A DNA stretch of 64,000 nucleotides from Christensenella tenuis. Its GTDB lineage: Bacteria > Bacillota > Clostridia > Christensenellales > Christensenellaceae. Positions 18,790 to 27,543 of the stretch are shown piece by piece. Made by a program: the position numbers and the translations under genes. The notes under the pieces are model-generated. The model was not told the origin of the DNA. It saw only the letters and a list, made by a program, of their open reading frames with translations, and ran no database searches. The stretch covers positions 124,001-188,000 of the forward strand of contig NZ_JACOON010000006.1 of NCBI RefSeq assembly GCF_014287795.1, in the 5' to 3' direction. Positions within the stretch are counted from its first letter, which is position 1, and each line of letters opens with the position of its first letter.

Positions 18790-18802
18790 TAGACATAGTC
18801 TA
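18790..18802. promoter_or_regulatory. Operator-like dyad downstream of the -10 box
   Basis: TAGAC-ATA-GTCTA is a perfect dyad and shares its core with the inverted repeat 150 bases upstream, so one regulator probably binds both. The regulator is not encoded next to it. Confidence 0.6.
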
Positions 18803-18853
18803 CCATGTTATGATATGAGCAAAATAAAGCAAAACAAAAAGGGGAGAATCAAA

Positions 18854-19864
18854 ATGAACATGAAACAATGGGTCGAAGATATCAGGGATGCAAAGGTCAA
18901 GAAGGCAATGCCCGTCCTGTCCTTCCCGTCTATCCAACTGATGAATATCGGCGTAAAAGAACTGATCGCATCGAGCGACACACAAGCAAAAGGCATGAAG
19001 ATGATTGCGGACCGCGTAGATTCCTCGGCATCTGTAAGCATGATGGACCTCTCTCTCGAGGCGGAGGCGTTCGGCTCGGAAATCCGGGTATCGGACGACG
19101 AGGTGCCTACGGTAATCGGAAGCCTTATTCATTCTCCTGCGGACGCGGATGCGCTTAAGGTTCCCGATGCGCATCAGGGCCGTCCCCAGATTTATATCGA
19201 CGCAATCGAAAAGGCTTGCAAGCTGATCACCGACCGCCCGGTATTCGCGGGCGTAATCGGGCCGTTTTCACTGGCGGGGCGCTTGCTTGATGTAAGCGAA
19301 GCAATGATCTATTGCTATACCGAGCCGGAGATGGTGAAGACAACGCTCGAGAAGGCGACGGAATTTCTGATTAACTATATCAACAGCTATAAGGAGGTGG
19401 GCGCGCACGGCGTAGTTATGGCGGAACCGCTTGCGGGAATCCTGTCTCCGCCGCTCATCGCGGAATTTTCCACACCGTATGTAAAACAGATCGTGGAAGC
19501 GACGCAAACGGATGATTTTATCGTCATTTACCATAATTGCGGCAACAGCACGATACAGCTCATCGACTCGATTCTGGAAAGCGGCGCAGCCGCATACCAC
19601 TTTGGCAACGCCATCGACATGGAAGAAATGATGGGGCACATTCCGTCCGATGTCGTCGCCATGGGCAACATCGATCCGTCGAGCCAATTCAAAGATGGTA
19701 CGCCGGAATCCATCCGTGAAGCGACGCTTGACCTGATGAACCGCTGCTGCGAAAAATACCCGAATTTCGTCATTTCCTCGGGCTGTGATATCCCGCCGAT
19801 GTCGAAATGGGAAAACATCGACGCGTTCTTTGCCGCTGTAAAGGAATATTACGCAGACAAATAA
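18854..19864 (+). CDS. UroD-family corrinoid methyltransferase (MtaA/MtbA like)
   Basis: The 336-residue protein has the uroporphyrinogen-decarboxylase fold signature of MtaA/MtbA/CmuA methyltransferases. A zinc-type triad is visible as His and Cys in IYHNCGNS and Cys in SSGCDIPP, plus GVIGPFSLAG and MGNIDPSSQF. Family members transfer methyl groups between a methyl-corrinoid protein and a thiol acceptor or tetrahydrofolate. True heme-pathway UroD is excluded by the zinc ligands and the lack of its N-terminal substrate loop. No corrinoid protein gene lies in the window. ATG 18854 follows a GGGGAG site; an upstream in-frame ATG at 18815 has none. Transcription probably depends on the 18759 promoter and its dyads. 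Confidence 0.82.
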   Translation: MNMKQWVEDIRDAKVKKAMPVLSFPSIQLMNIGVKELIASSDTQAKGMKMIADRVDSSASVSMMDLSLEAEAFGSEIRVSDDEVPTVIGSLIHSPADADALKVPDAHQGRPQIYIDAIEKACKLITDRPVFAGVIGPFSLAGRLLDVSEAMIYCYTEPEMVKTTLEKATEFLINYINSYKEVGAHGVVMAEPLAGILSPPLIAEFSTPYVKQIVEATQTDDFIVIYHNCGNSTIQLIDSILESGAAAYHFGNAIDMEEMMGHIPSDVVAMGNIDPSSQFKDGTPESIREATLDLMNRCCEKYPNFVISSGCDIPPMSKWENIDAFFAAVKEYYADK

Positions 19865-19955
19865 CCAGAACGCAGCGTTTTTCCACTCCTCAAGGCCCTC
19901 ATTCAAATAAGAAAATCCGGATTTTGAGGGCGGATCTGAAGAATATAGGTTTTTA

Positions 19956-19988
19956 AAACGGCATAGCGTAAAATCCGCTATGCCGTTT
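19956..19988 (+). terminator. Intrinsic terminator of the methyltransferase gene
   Basis: A 13-bp perfect stem AAACGGCATAGCG/CGCTATGCCGTTT with a 7-base loop, about 90 bases after the stop. Confidence 0.75.
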
Positions 19989-20015
19989 CTTCATTGTGCG
20001 CTTAAGCGCACAATC

Positions 20016-20054
20016 AAAAGACCAGTGGCAAAATCCAATTGCCGCTGGTCTTTT
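20016..20054. terminator. Hairpin terminator between the methyltransferase gene and leuS
   Basis: AAAAGACCAGTGGCAA pairs with TTGCCGCTGGTCTTTT (one mismatch); A-run left and T-run right make it usable on both strands. A further 8-bp palindrome TTGTGCGC/GCGCACAA lies just before it at 19994-20013. It is the best candidate for terminating leuS. Confidence 0.7.
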
Positions 20055-20236
20055 ATGCTCTTGTTTGACAGCTATCCGCCTGGCGTTTGTACCGCCTTAT
20101 GGCCAACCTCAGCTTGAGACTTTTTTACCGCCGCGGGACGGCGCAGATGCTGCTTTCTTTCCACTGCATTCCCGCGAAAACGCAACCCGTACTCCGCAGT
20201 TTCCATGCAATATATCCTAAATCTTCCACAGCCGTC

Positions 20237-22648
20237 TTATTTTACGACAATATTGACAATCCGTCCGGGAACGACGATGAATTTCACAATTTCCCTGCCT
20301 TCCCACAGTTCCGCGAACGCGCCGCGCACATACTGCTCAATCTCTTCTTTGCCCGCGTCCGCGGAAATATCAAATTTCGCGCGTACCTTGCCGTTTACCT
20401 GCACCGCCATATTTACGACCGGACGCTTAAGCGCGCTTTCGTCGCATACCGGAAATTCCTGATTGAAAACCGAATATTCCCCGCCAAGGCGCGACCACAT
20501 TTCTTCTGCGAAGTGCGGAGCGAACGGCGCAAGGAGCAGGCACAGTTTTTTTGCAACTTCCTGCAAAAACGCCGCGTCTGGCTGGCCATCCATATATTTA
20601 TACATGGCGTTTACAAGTTCCATAATGCGTGCAACCGCCGTGTTAAACGAGAACTGCGGGATGTCCCGCGCTACGTTTTTAATTGCATAGTTAAGCTGGT
20701 AATTCACATCGAAATCCGGCTTTCCGCTGCCGCCCTGCATGGGGGCCACCGCGTCCACAAGGCGCTCCACGCGCTCAAGGAAACGGTTTACCGCCTTAAT
20801 GCCGTCATCGTTCCACGGGCCTCCCTCCACATAGTTGAACCCGAACGCGAGGTACATACGCAGTGTATCCGAACCGTATTTTTTAATCAGGTCATCCGGG
20901 GAAATGACATTGCCGCGGCTCTTGCTCATTTTCTCGCCGTCCGGCCCGAGGATCACGCCCTGGTGCACGAGGGACGCGAACGGTTCGTCAAAGCCCACAT
21001 ACCCCATGTCGTGAAAGGCCTTGGTGAAAAACCGCGCATACAGCAAGTGCATACACGCGTGCTCCGCGCCGCCGATATATTTATCCACAGGAAGCATACT
21101 GTCGATAAGTTCCCTGTTCCATGCCTCTTTTTCGTCTTTGTTGTCTGGATAGCGCAGGTAATACCAAGAGGAGCATACAAAGGTATCCATGGTATCCACA
21201 TCGCGCTTCGCCGGCCCGCCGCAAACAGGGCAGGTGGTATTCACGAAATCTTCGGCTTTTGCAAGCGGCGAAGTGCCGTCCGGCGTAAAGTCCACGTTGT
21301 ACGGGAGCTTCACCGGAAGCTCGGATTCGGGTACGGGAACCTCCCCGCATTTTTCGCAGTATACCATCGGGATGGGCGCGCCCCAGTAGCGCTGGCGGGA
21401 AACCAACCAATCACGCAGGCGGTAATTTGTCTTAAAGCCGCCGCGCTCTTCTTTTGCGAGATCTTTCAAAATCGCCCGCTTTCCCTCTTCTGTGGTGAGG
21501 CCGTCATATTTTCCGCTTCCCGTGAGAACGCCGTATTCCGTAAAGGGAAGCGCGTCGTCCGAACCATCTTTGGATTTGATTACCCGCTCTATGGGGAGGT
21601 TATATTTTTCCGCAAAGGCATAATCGCGCTCGTCATGCGCGGGAACCGCCATCACGCAGCCCGTGCCATAGCTTGCGAGCACATAATCCGCCGTCCAGAT
21701 CGGCACCTTACGCCCGTTTATGGGGTTGACCGCATACGCGCCCGTAAACACACCCGTCTTTTCGCGCGTAGTGGAGAGGCGGTCGATCTCGCTCGCCCGC
21801 GCCGCGTATTCCTGGTATTCCTTCACGGCCGGGAGCTGGACGGAGGTCGTGATCTGTTCTACCAGCGGATGTTCGGGTGAAATCACTACGTAGGTACAGC
21901 CGAACAATGTATCCGCACGGGTCGTGAACACGGTGAAATCCCCGCCGCCCACGATATCGAACTTCACTTCGCCGCCCTGCGACTTGCCGATCCAGTTCTT
22001 TTGCATCAGTTTTGTTTTTTCCGGCCAATCGATGCGGTTAAGGCCCTCTAAAAGCTGCTCCGCATAGTCCGTAATTTTAAAGAACCACTGGGTCAGGTGT
22101 TTTTTGGTCACCTGCGTTCCGCAGCGTTCGCAGCAGCCTTCCACGACCTGCTCGTTCGCGAGCACGGTGTTGCACGACGGGCACCAGTTGACCGGAGCTG
22201 CCTTGCGGTAGGCAAGGCCGTGCTTATAAAGCTGCAGGAAGCACCATTGCGTCCACTTATAATAGTCGGGCATGCAGGTCTTGACTTCATAATCCCAGTC
22301 CCACGTGCCGCCGATGGCTTTGAGCTGCGTTTCCATGGTCTCGATGTTCTGCATAGTGGAATCCTGCGGATGGATGCCCGTCTTGATCGCATAATTTTCC
22401 GCGGGCAGGCCGAACGCATCAAAGCCCATCGGATGAAATACATTATAGCCTTTCATACGCAGGAAACGCGCATAGGTGTCTGACAGGCTATAGTTATACC
22501 AATGCCCTACGTGCAGCTTTGCGCCCGAGGGGTAGGAAAACATTTCCAATACATATTTCTTGGGTTTTTTACTGCTTTTATCATATTGATAAAGACCCGT
22601 CTCCGCCCATTTTCTCTGCCATTTTTTTTCATTCTCTGTGAAGTTCAA
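20237..22648 (-). CDS. leuS: Leucyl-tRNA synthetase
   Basis: The 803-residue protein charges tRNA-Leu in the cytoplasm. Class I motifs are clear: the HIGH box as KLHVGHWYNY near residue 45 and KMSKS as EKMSKSRGN near 575. A zinc-type CPSC...CERCG knot is at about 150-170, the CP1 editing domain contains TTRADTLFG, and the C-terminal tRNA-binding domain ends NIVVK. Length is normal for a bacterial LeuRS. No T-box leader was found upstream; the leader is only about 40 bases from the promoter at 22693-22721. Confidence 0.97.
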   Translation of the reverse strand: MNFTENEKKWQRKWAETGLYQYDKSSKKPKKYVLEMFSYPSGAKLHVGHWYNYSLSDTYARFLRMKGYNVFHPMGFDAFGLPAENYAIKTGIHPQDSTMQNIETMETQLKAIGGTWDWDYEVKTCMPDYYKWTQWCFLQLYKHGLAYRKAAPVNWCPSCNTVLANEQVVEGCCERCGTQVTKKHLTQWFFKITDYAEQLLEGLNRIDWPEKTKLMQKNWIGKSQGGEVKFDIVGGGDFTVFTTRADTLFGCTYVVISPEHPLVEQITTSVQLPAVKEYQEYAARASEIDRLSTTREKTGVFTGAYAVNPINGRKVPIWTADYVLASYGTGCVMAVPAHDERDYAFAEKYNLPIERVIKSKDGSDDALPFTEYGVLTGSGKYDGLTTEEGKRAILKDLAKEERGGFKTNYRLRDWLVSRQRYWGAPIPMVYCEKCGEVPVPESELPVKLPYNVDFTPDGTSPLAKAEDFVNTTCPVCGGPAKRDVDTMDTFVCSSWYYLRYPDNKDEKEAWNRELIDSMLPVDKYIGGAEHACMHLLYARFFTKAFHDMGYVGFDEPFASLVHQGVILGPDGEKMSKSRGNVISPDDLIKKYGSDTLRMYLAFGFNYVEGGPWNDDGIKAVNRFLERVERLVDAVAPMQGGSGKPDFDVNYQLNYAIKNVARDIPQFSFNTAVARIMELVNAMYKYMDGQPDAAFLQEVAKKLCLLLAPFAPHFAEEMWSRLGGEYSVFNQEFPVCDESALKRPVVNMAVQVNGKVRAKFDISADAGKEEIEQYVRGAFAELWEGREIVKFIVVPGRIVNIVVK

Positions 22649-22692
22649 CTGCTTTCGCCTCCGGCAATCAATAAATTTCGATATACTTTATT

Positions 22693-22721
22693 ATTATCGG
22701 ATATTTACGGTGCAAAGTCAA
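22693..22721 (-). promoter_or_regulatory. Promoter of leuS
   Basis: On the minus strand TTGACT (22716-22721), a 17-bp spacer and GATAAT (22693-22698), about 45 bases before the leuS start. The short leader leaves no room for a T-box. Confidence 0.65.
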
Positions 22722-22963
22722 TTGCGGAAATGGGTGCAAAAAGGGGATTTGGCGCGGACTTTGCGATGACGCGGCGCCCCCGCGCTCCCCGGATGCAAAC
22801 AGGCCTGCGGCAAAGCGGTCGAAAATGCCTTCCCATGGCTGCACCTTCTTCCCTGTTTTCCCGCCGCGTTTCGTGTTACAATAAACTTATGTCCGGCACG
22901 TTGGCTGGGGAAGGCCCCCGGATTGCCCGCCGGATAAATTCCATACCGGGAGATCGTTACAAA

Positions 22964-23389
22964 ATGGATCACGGACTGAACATCAAGATGTACGCTTTCA
23001 CGCTGGATTGCCCAAACCCGCAGGAATTAGCGGAATTCTATGCAGCGCTTCTCAAATGGGAAATTGTATTTTCCGATGAAGAATACGCGTGCATAGGCGC
23101 TCCGGGCGCGCAGCAGGGAAGCTATCCCGGTATAACGTTCCAGCAGAACCCCGGATATCAGCCGCCCGTATGGCCGGACGTGCCTGATGCGCAGCAGCAA
23201 ATGGCGCATTTGGATTTTGCCGTGGATGATGTGGAAAAAGCGGTTAAATACGCCATCCGATGCGGAGCAAAAATTGCAGGCGAGCAATTTTCCGACGGTT
23301 GGACGGTCATGCTCGACCCCGTCGGGCATCCCTTTTGCCTGTGCCAAATGAAATCCGTCATCGAGAGCGAGCACTTTGCCCTGCGGTAG
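22964..23389 (+). CDS. VOC superfamily (glyoxalase-like) protein
   Basis: The 141-residue protein has a single pair of beta-alpha-beta-beta-beta modules with the pattern AFTLDCPNPQELAEFY, HLDFAVDDVEKAV and VMLDPVGHPFCL. This is typical of the glyoxalase/bleomycin-resistance fold, and a metal-binding His and Glu set may be incomplete. The frame is open to 22502, but ATG 22964 has a GGGAG site and begins where homologous proteins do. It stands alone between leuS and the Agr-type kinase; substrate unknown. Confidence 0.8.
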   Translation: MDHGLNIKMYAFTLDCPNPQELAEFYAALLKWEIVFSDEEYACIGAPGAQQGSYPGITFQQNPGYQPPVWPDVPDAQQQMAHLDFAVDDVEKAVKYAIRCGAKIAGEQFSDGWTVMLDPVGHPFCLCQMKSVIESEHFALR

Positions 23390-23433
23390 CAGGACGGAAA
23401 CCGTGAATACAATGTAAAAGGTTCTTGGATGCT

Positions 23434-24726
23434 TTAAAATAAGAGACGTAGCGTGAACCAACCGTCTTTTGCCTCATAATCTATAATACCCCCATATTTT
23501 TTTGAAAACATGGCAATACTATGGGAGCCGTATCCGTGCCCGGACTCACGTGAGCATGGTAGTCCAGTAGAAGGATTAAATGTTACCTCACCGGTAAATG
23601 TATTAGATAAGGTAAACAATATTTGCGAGCCGGCAGACTTGCAGCATAATTTTATTTTACGTTGATCTTTGTGTGTGATGCTGCCACAAGCGCGAATCGC
23701 ATTTTCTATTGCATTAGAAAACATGATTAGAAAATCCTGTTTTTCTACAGGAAAGGGCGTTGGAATATCTAATTGGATATCAACGTTAATCCCGGAATCC
23801 ACTGCTGCTTTTATATGAAAAGAAATGATGCTATTAATAACAGGATCATCACAATAAATATCATATATCTTCGTTATCCCAAAATTCGTGAGTTCATATT
23901 TTTGATTTTCAACAATTTGGCGCGCTGTATCGACTTCTCCGGAACGGAGCAATGTGGCAATAATATTGAACTTATGCTTCATGTCATGACGATAAACTTT
24001 CATCTTCCCTACTGATTCAGTAAGAGAGCGATCATAATTTTCCAGCGTAATCATTTGGAATTCAAGAAATTGTTTTTCACGCTTTATCAAGTGGTTCTGA
24101 TTGTAGAGTTCTAAAAAATCGAAGAAAATATAATATACAACGAAAAGTAAAATCAGCAGGAGAAGAATGGGAATACAGTTTTCTATGTGTTCCACGGTAA
24201 GCAGCGAAGGGAATAGTACCGCAATATAGCAGGAAGCAAAGAATGAAATGGGAATGAGGGAAGCGCGCCACCAGCCACGGGGATTGATTTCCATACATTG
24301 CCCAATGGTACGCCTTAAAGTCTTGATGGTCAGGAGCAAAAATAATGCGTATGTTCCAAATTTAAATGCGGCATAAACCCAAACATGGGGCATCAGCAAA
24401 AGAAATACACAAACTCCTAAAAGATCGCCCGCAAAAATCACACTGTCGACTGTAAAGGCAAGGAAAACGGCACGGGCATCCCTATATTTGCATAGAACAA
24501 GCGGGAGGAAAAATCCGGTGACCGACTCGATCAACGGGTATGCAACAGAGCGTATTTCCGGGGAAAGATAAACGGAACCCAGATGGGAACATGACATTTG
24601 CAATAAAACAAAAATCAAAATGATCCATACGCTCTTTTTATTGCTATAACGAGAGGGAAACAAAAAATAGATTAATATCCCTGAAAAGGGAGTCGTAAAT
24701 AATGACCGCAGCAGATCAATTGTCAA
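23434..24726 (-). CDS. Sensor histidine kinase, GHKL/AgrC type
   Basis: The 430-residue protein has six or seven hydrophobic segments in residues 1-200, then a coiled region and the AgrC-like H-box VYRHDMKHKFN. A GHKL ATPase domain follows with FSNAIENAIRAC (N-box) and GHGYGSHS (G-box). Such kinases sense cyclic or linear peptides, or envelope stress, and phosphorylate a LytTR regulator. The regulator gene lies 18 bases upstream in the same minus-strand operon. No agrB or agrD homologue was found nearby, so the ligand is unknown. Confidence 0.88.
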   Translation of the reverse strand: MTIDLLRSLFTTPFSGILIYFLFPSRYSNKKSVWIILIFVLLQMSCSHLGSVYLSPEIRSVAYPLIESVTGFFLPLVLCKYRDARAVFLAFTVDSVIFAGDLLGVCVFLLLMPHVWVYAAFKFGTYALFLLLTIKTLRRTIGQCMEINPRGWWRASLIPISFFASCYIAVLFPSLLTVEHIENCIPILLLLILLFVVYYIFFDFLELYNQNHLIKREKQFLEFQMITLENYDRSLTESVGKMKVYRHDMKHKFNIIATLLRSGEVDTARQIVENQKYELTNFGITKIYDIYCDDPVINSIISFHIKAAVDSGINVDIQLDIPTPFPVEKQDFLIMFSNAIENAIRACGSITHKDQRKIKLCCKSAGSQILFTLSNTFTGEVTFNPSTGLPCSRESGHGYGSHSIAMFSKKYGGIIDYEAKDGWFTLRLLF

Positions 24727-24744
24727 AAGAAAATACCCCCGTTA

Positions 24745-25506
24745 TTAGTAATGGTTTTTTAAGGAATTAGTAATAGACTTTTGGCTCTTTGACAGAATGC
24801 CCAAGTATTTTTTTTTCACTTCAGGGAATCTGTTTCGGGAAACCGGGATGCAAGAGCCATCGCTCATTTCAAATGTTTTGCCCAAAAACCTTCGTACATG
24901 GGATATGTTGATGATATATGATTTATGGGTCTGGATAAACTGTTCTTCGTTGAGCAAGGGCGCAATGGTCGACGTAAAAGAAGATCGGCTGTAACTGCTG
25001 ATGATTTGCGTGCCATCAGAAAGGTAATAATAAAAAGTATGATTTCTGAACTCTATATGGGAAAGTTCCCTGCATAAAATATTTACAAACCCATGCGGCG
25101 TTTTAACAGAAAGAGACTTATTTTTCTGATTCTGATCTATTGCCAATATCTTATCCAGAACCGGAAATAAACTATCTGGCGATATAGGCTTGAGCAAATA
25201 TTGATAAGCCTGTACACGAAAAGCATCAAGCGCAAAATCTTTACTTGTAGTCAAAAAAATAATCGCTGCATGACTGTTCGATAAACGAATCTGTTTGGCT
25301 AGGTCAATCCCATTCATCTTCGGCATTACGATATCAAGTAAAAACAACTGAAATTCGCATAATGGAATTTCACTGTGAAGAAGAGCATGGGGTGAATCAA
25401 AATAATCAATATGAAATGTGTGCGGATTTGCCTGTATATAATAGGTCAATAATTCTTTTATTTGTCCTAACTCATCTAGCCTGTCATCACAAACGGCAAT
25501 CAGCAC
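24745..25506 (-). CDS. LytTR-family response regulator (AgrA type)
   Basis: About 253 residues: a receiver domain with the acidic pair CDDR, phospho-acceptor Asp in FLLDIVMPKMNGIDLA, and Lys in YLLKPI, then a LytTR DNA-binding domain with FRNHTFYYYLSDG and THKSYIINISHVRRF. The chosen start is GTG 25506 with AAGGAG nine bases upstream; the frame is open to ATG 25542, which lacks a site. It pairs with the kinase downstream. The divergent surface-protein genes from 25.7 kb are plausible targets. Confidence 0.87.
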   Translation of the reverse strand: MLIAVCDDRLDELGQIKELLTYYIQANPHTFHIDYFDSPHALLHSEIPLCEFQLFLLDIVMPKMNGIDLAKQIRLSNSHAAIIFLTTSKDFALDAFRVQAYQYLLKPISPDSLFPVLDKILAIDQNQKNKSLSVKTPHGFVNILCRELSHIEFRNHTFYYYLSDGTQIISSYSRSSFTSTIAPLLNEEQFIQTHKSYIINISHVRRFLGKTFEMSDGSCIPVSRNRFPEVKKKYLGILSKSQKSITNSLKNHY

Positions 25507-25666
25507 AACTGTTGACTCCTTCAGCAGAATTACAAAAAACAAAACATGGTTTTATTACTCAATACTTACTTAATATATTCTATCAATTTTTATACTTCAA
25601 ATCAACATAAGCTGCGATTTGCAGAGGTTATTTGAGTGAAAAGATAGACTGATTAAGTGAAACCTA

Positions 25667-25695
25667 TTGTTGCAAAAGAAGCCATTGCGTATAGT
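25667..25695 (+). promoter_or_regulatory. Promoter of the surface/lipoprotein gene series
   Basis: TTGTTG (25667-25672), a 17-bp spacer and TATAGT (25690-25695). The motifs TATTGTTGCAA and TATAGTTGTAA recur 25 bases apart around it; LytTR regulators bind direct repeats, but this spacing is not the canonical one. Confidence 0.45.
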
Positions 25696-25729
25696 TGTAA
25701 TAAAAGAGTATTTATAAGGAGATGATAAT

Positions 25730-26125
25730 ATGATGAAAAAAATGATTATCTTTATCCTAACCGTTGTATGCGTTGTGTGTGTATTTACGGCGTGCAGCTG
25801 TGGAAGAACGGACACACCGGCCACTTCCGCTTCTTCAAAACCGACGACTGCTGTCGAAACAGGAGACCCTGAACCTACAGCAACCTCCCATGATCGTGAG
25901 GGTGAAACTTGTCTGGCTGGTACAATTGTTGACGCGGAGCATATGACTGTCACTATAAAAGATGAAAAGGGCAACGAGGTAACGTTTACAAAAGAAGGGG
26001 CGGACGTCTCTGGACTGGAAAATGGATTGCAAATTGGCAACGACATCTGTGTGTACTACACAGGACAACTGGATGGAACAGATGCATCCGGCGTAACGGT
26101 AACGAGGATAACCGACGAAGATTGA
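25730..26125 (+). CDS. Small lipoprotein of unknown function
   Basis: The 131-residue product has a lipoprotein signal peptide ending FTAC (Cys22), a Thr/Ser/Pro-rich linker to about residue 60, and a compact C-terminal domain (GTIVDAEHMTVTIKDEKGNE) that looks like an OB- or S1-type small beta-barrel. ATG 25730 has AAGGAG eight bases upstream. It is the first gene divergent from the Agr-type pair. Function unknown. Confidence 0.75.
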   Translation: MMKKMIIFILTVVCVVCVFTACSCGRTDTPATSASSKPTTAVETGDPEPTATSHDREGETCLAGTIVDAEHMTVTIKDEKGNEVTFTKEGADVSGLENGLQIGNDICVYYTGQLDGTDASGVTVTRITDED

Positions 26126-26135
26126 CCTCAAAGCG

Positions 26136-26181
26136 GGATAATAGAATAAAATTGGAATATCTTATTCTATTATCCTGTTTT
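26136..26181 (+). terminator. Hairpin terminator after the small lipoprotein gene
   Basis: A 14-bp perfect stem GGATAATAGAATAA/TTATTCTATTATCC is followed by TGTTTT, ten bases after the stop codon. Confidence 0.55.
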
Positions 26182-26266
26182 CGGTTAGAATAAGATAAAA
26201 ATTCCGGATTGACTGGAAACAAAAATTTAACATACAAGCGATAGAAAAGATGACTCGATTACAGTG

Positions 26267-27517
26267 ATGGAAGAATACAGCAGATATAAGAGAAACCGAT
26301 ATGCCAGAAAAAGAAAAATACGCATCCGGCGCGTTGTTACCGTCCTGATTGTAGCGTTTGCGGTCGTTTTATTAGTATGTTTGATAGGCGGAGGAAAAAC
26401 ATCCGGATCGTCTTTCGATCCTGAATCGACTGCACCAATACAGGAAGATGCGCTTACCCCGGTGATTGTCAGCCCTACCGAAACGCCGGAGATGTCGGCC
26501 GCTGTACCGGAACCGGCCGCCACACCGACCGCAACGCCATCCGAACAGAAACTTGTCGAATACACGGGGCCGGTCGAGCATTTTTTCACCCACTATCTGA
26601 TTGCTTATCCGGAGATCGCGCTGTCGAAAGGAAGCGGGGCGGACGACCTGTGGAACAACTGCATTACGCCGCACGAACTGGAGGCCGTATTGCAGTCGCT
26701 TTATGACAACGGATATATATTGGTGGATTACAACACGATCTATGAAACGGATGAGAATGGGAAAAGCCATTTCACATCCTTAATGCTCCCGGAAGGGAAA
26801 AAGCCGATGGTTTTTTCCATCGACGACGTGATCGGCACAAAGCGTGACCGTGGCAGAGGTACGATTGATAAGTACATATTGGGCGAAGATGGAAAGATAT
26901 GGACTTATACCCTCATGGATGATGGCAGCGAATCCATTCGGAATGACAATGATTTTATTCCTATCATAGACGCATTTATCGAAGAACATCCCGATTTTAG
27001 CTTGAACGGCGCGCGCGGAATTATTGCGACAACTGGGTTCAACGGGCTTTTGGGATACGATGTGACCAACGAAAGCGAGCGTGCCGAGGTGCAGCCGATC
27101 GTGGATTATTTACTCGCCGAGGGCTGGACGTTTGCAAGCCATAGCTTTCATCACTTTCACTGGGAAAAAATTACTGTGGAAAAAGCAGCGGCGGATATTG
27201 AAAAGTGGAACGACCAGATCGCCAGTATATGCGGGCCGGTAGAAATGTTCGTATGGCCCTACGGGGAATATATGGAAACAAGCAATGAAAAATATCTTGC
27301 CCTGAAAGACGCAGGATTTCGCGTCTTTTGTGGAACCTATGCAAAGGGAGGGCAGATTGAATGGCCGGACGGAACCCTTTTGATGGAACGCCGGATGGTG
27401 GACGGTTATGCGCTCGATCATTTCAGAGAGACCTATTTGGCATTTTTTGATGCGAATATAGTGCGGGATGTGAAGCGGCCTGCCAAAGGGGAAGTAATCC
27501 CGGAAGCCGGGTATTGA
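26267..27517 (+). CDS. Membrane-anchored polysaccharide deacetylase-like protein
   Basis: About 416 residues: a very basic N-terminus (KRNRYARKRKIRIRR), one membrane helix (26-46), a Pro/Thr-rich linker, and a NodB-type domain from about 110. Catalytic motifs are FSIDDV (motif 1, with Ile-Asp-Asp), SHSFHH (HxxxH motif) and FVWPYGEY (motif 3). It would deacetylate peptidoglycan or a surface polysaccharide outside the cell. The first motif and the long insert before motif 2 are unusual for NodB proteins. An in-frame GTG (26264) precedes the ATG, and neither has a strong ribosome site. It lies between a lipoprotein and the LRR wall protein. Confidence 0.72.
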   Translation: MEEYSRYKRNRYARKRKIRIRRVVTVLIVAFAVVLLVCLIGGGKTSGSSFDPESTAPIQEDALTPVIVSPTETPEMSAAVPEPAATPTATPSEQKLVEYTGPVEHFFTHYLIAYPEIALSKGSGADDLWNNCITPHELEAVLQSLYDNGYILVDYNTIYETDENGKSHFTSLMLPEGKKPMVFSIDDVIGTKRDRGRGTIDKYILGEDGKIWTYTLMDDGSESIRNDNDFIPIIDAFIEEHPDFSLNGARGIIATTGFNGLLGYDVTNESERAEVQPIVDYLLAEGWTFASHSFHHFHWEKITVEKAAADIEKWNDQIASICGPVEMFVWPYGEYMETSNEKYLALKDAGFRVFCGTYAKGGQIEWPDGTLLMERRMVDGYALDHFRETYLAFFDANIVRDVKRPAKGEVIPEAGY

Positions 27518-27543
27518 GCAAGCTTTAAGGAAAGGACATTGGA

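Larger units (their letters stand above)
18295..18853. other. Regulatory intergenic region with terminator and two dyads
   Basis: No convincing gene is present. A hairpin AAGCAAAAAGCGGC/GCCGTTTTTGCTT plus T-run (18552-18592) ends whatever is transcribed through the first 250 bases, which may hold an uncharacterised RNA. Downstream are two related operator-like dyads (18607-18645, 18790-18802), a good promoter and a hairpin around GGACGGGCATTTGCCTGTCC (about 18704-18723). I tested the 18300-18550 segment for B12-box, THF and ZTP riboswitch hallmarks and found none. Confidence 0.5.

Noticed and set aside
20087..21880. Open frame of 597 codons on the plus strand
   Set aside because: It is antisense to leuS, whose motifs are complete, and is rich in His and Arg as expected for a shadow frame.
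22649..22963. T-box leader for leuS
   Set aside because: The promoter is only about 45 bases from the start codon and no T-box core motif is present.
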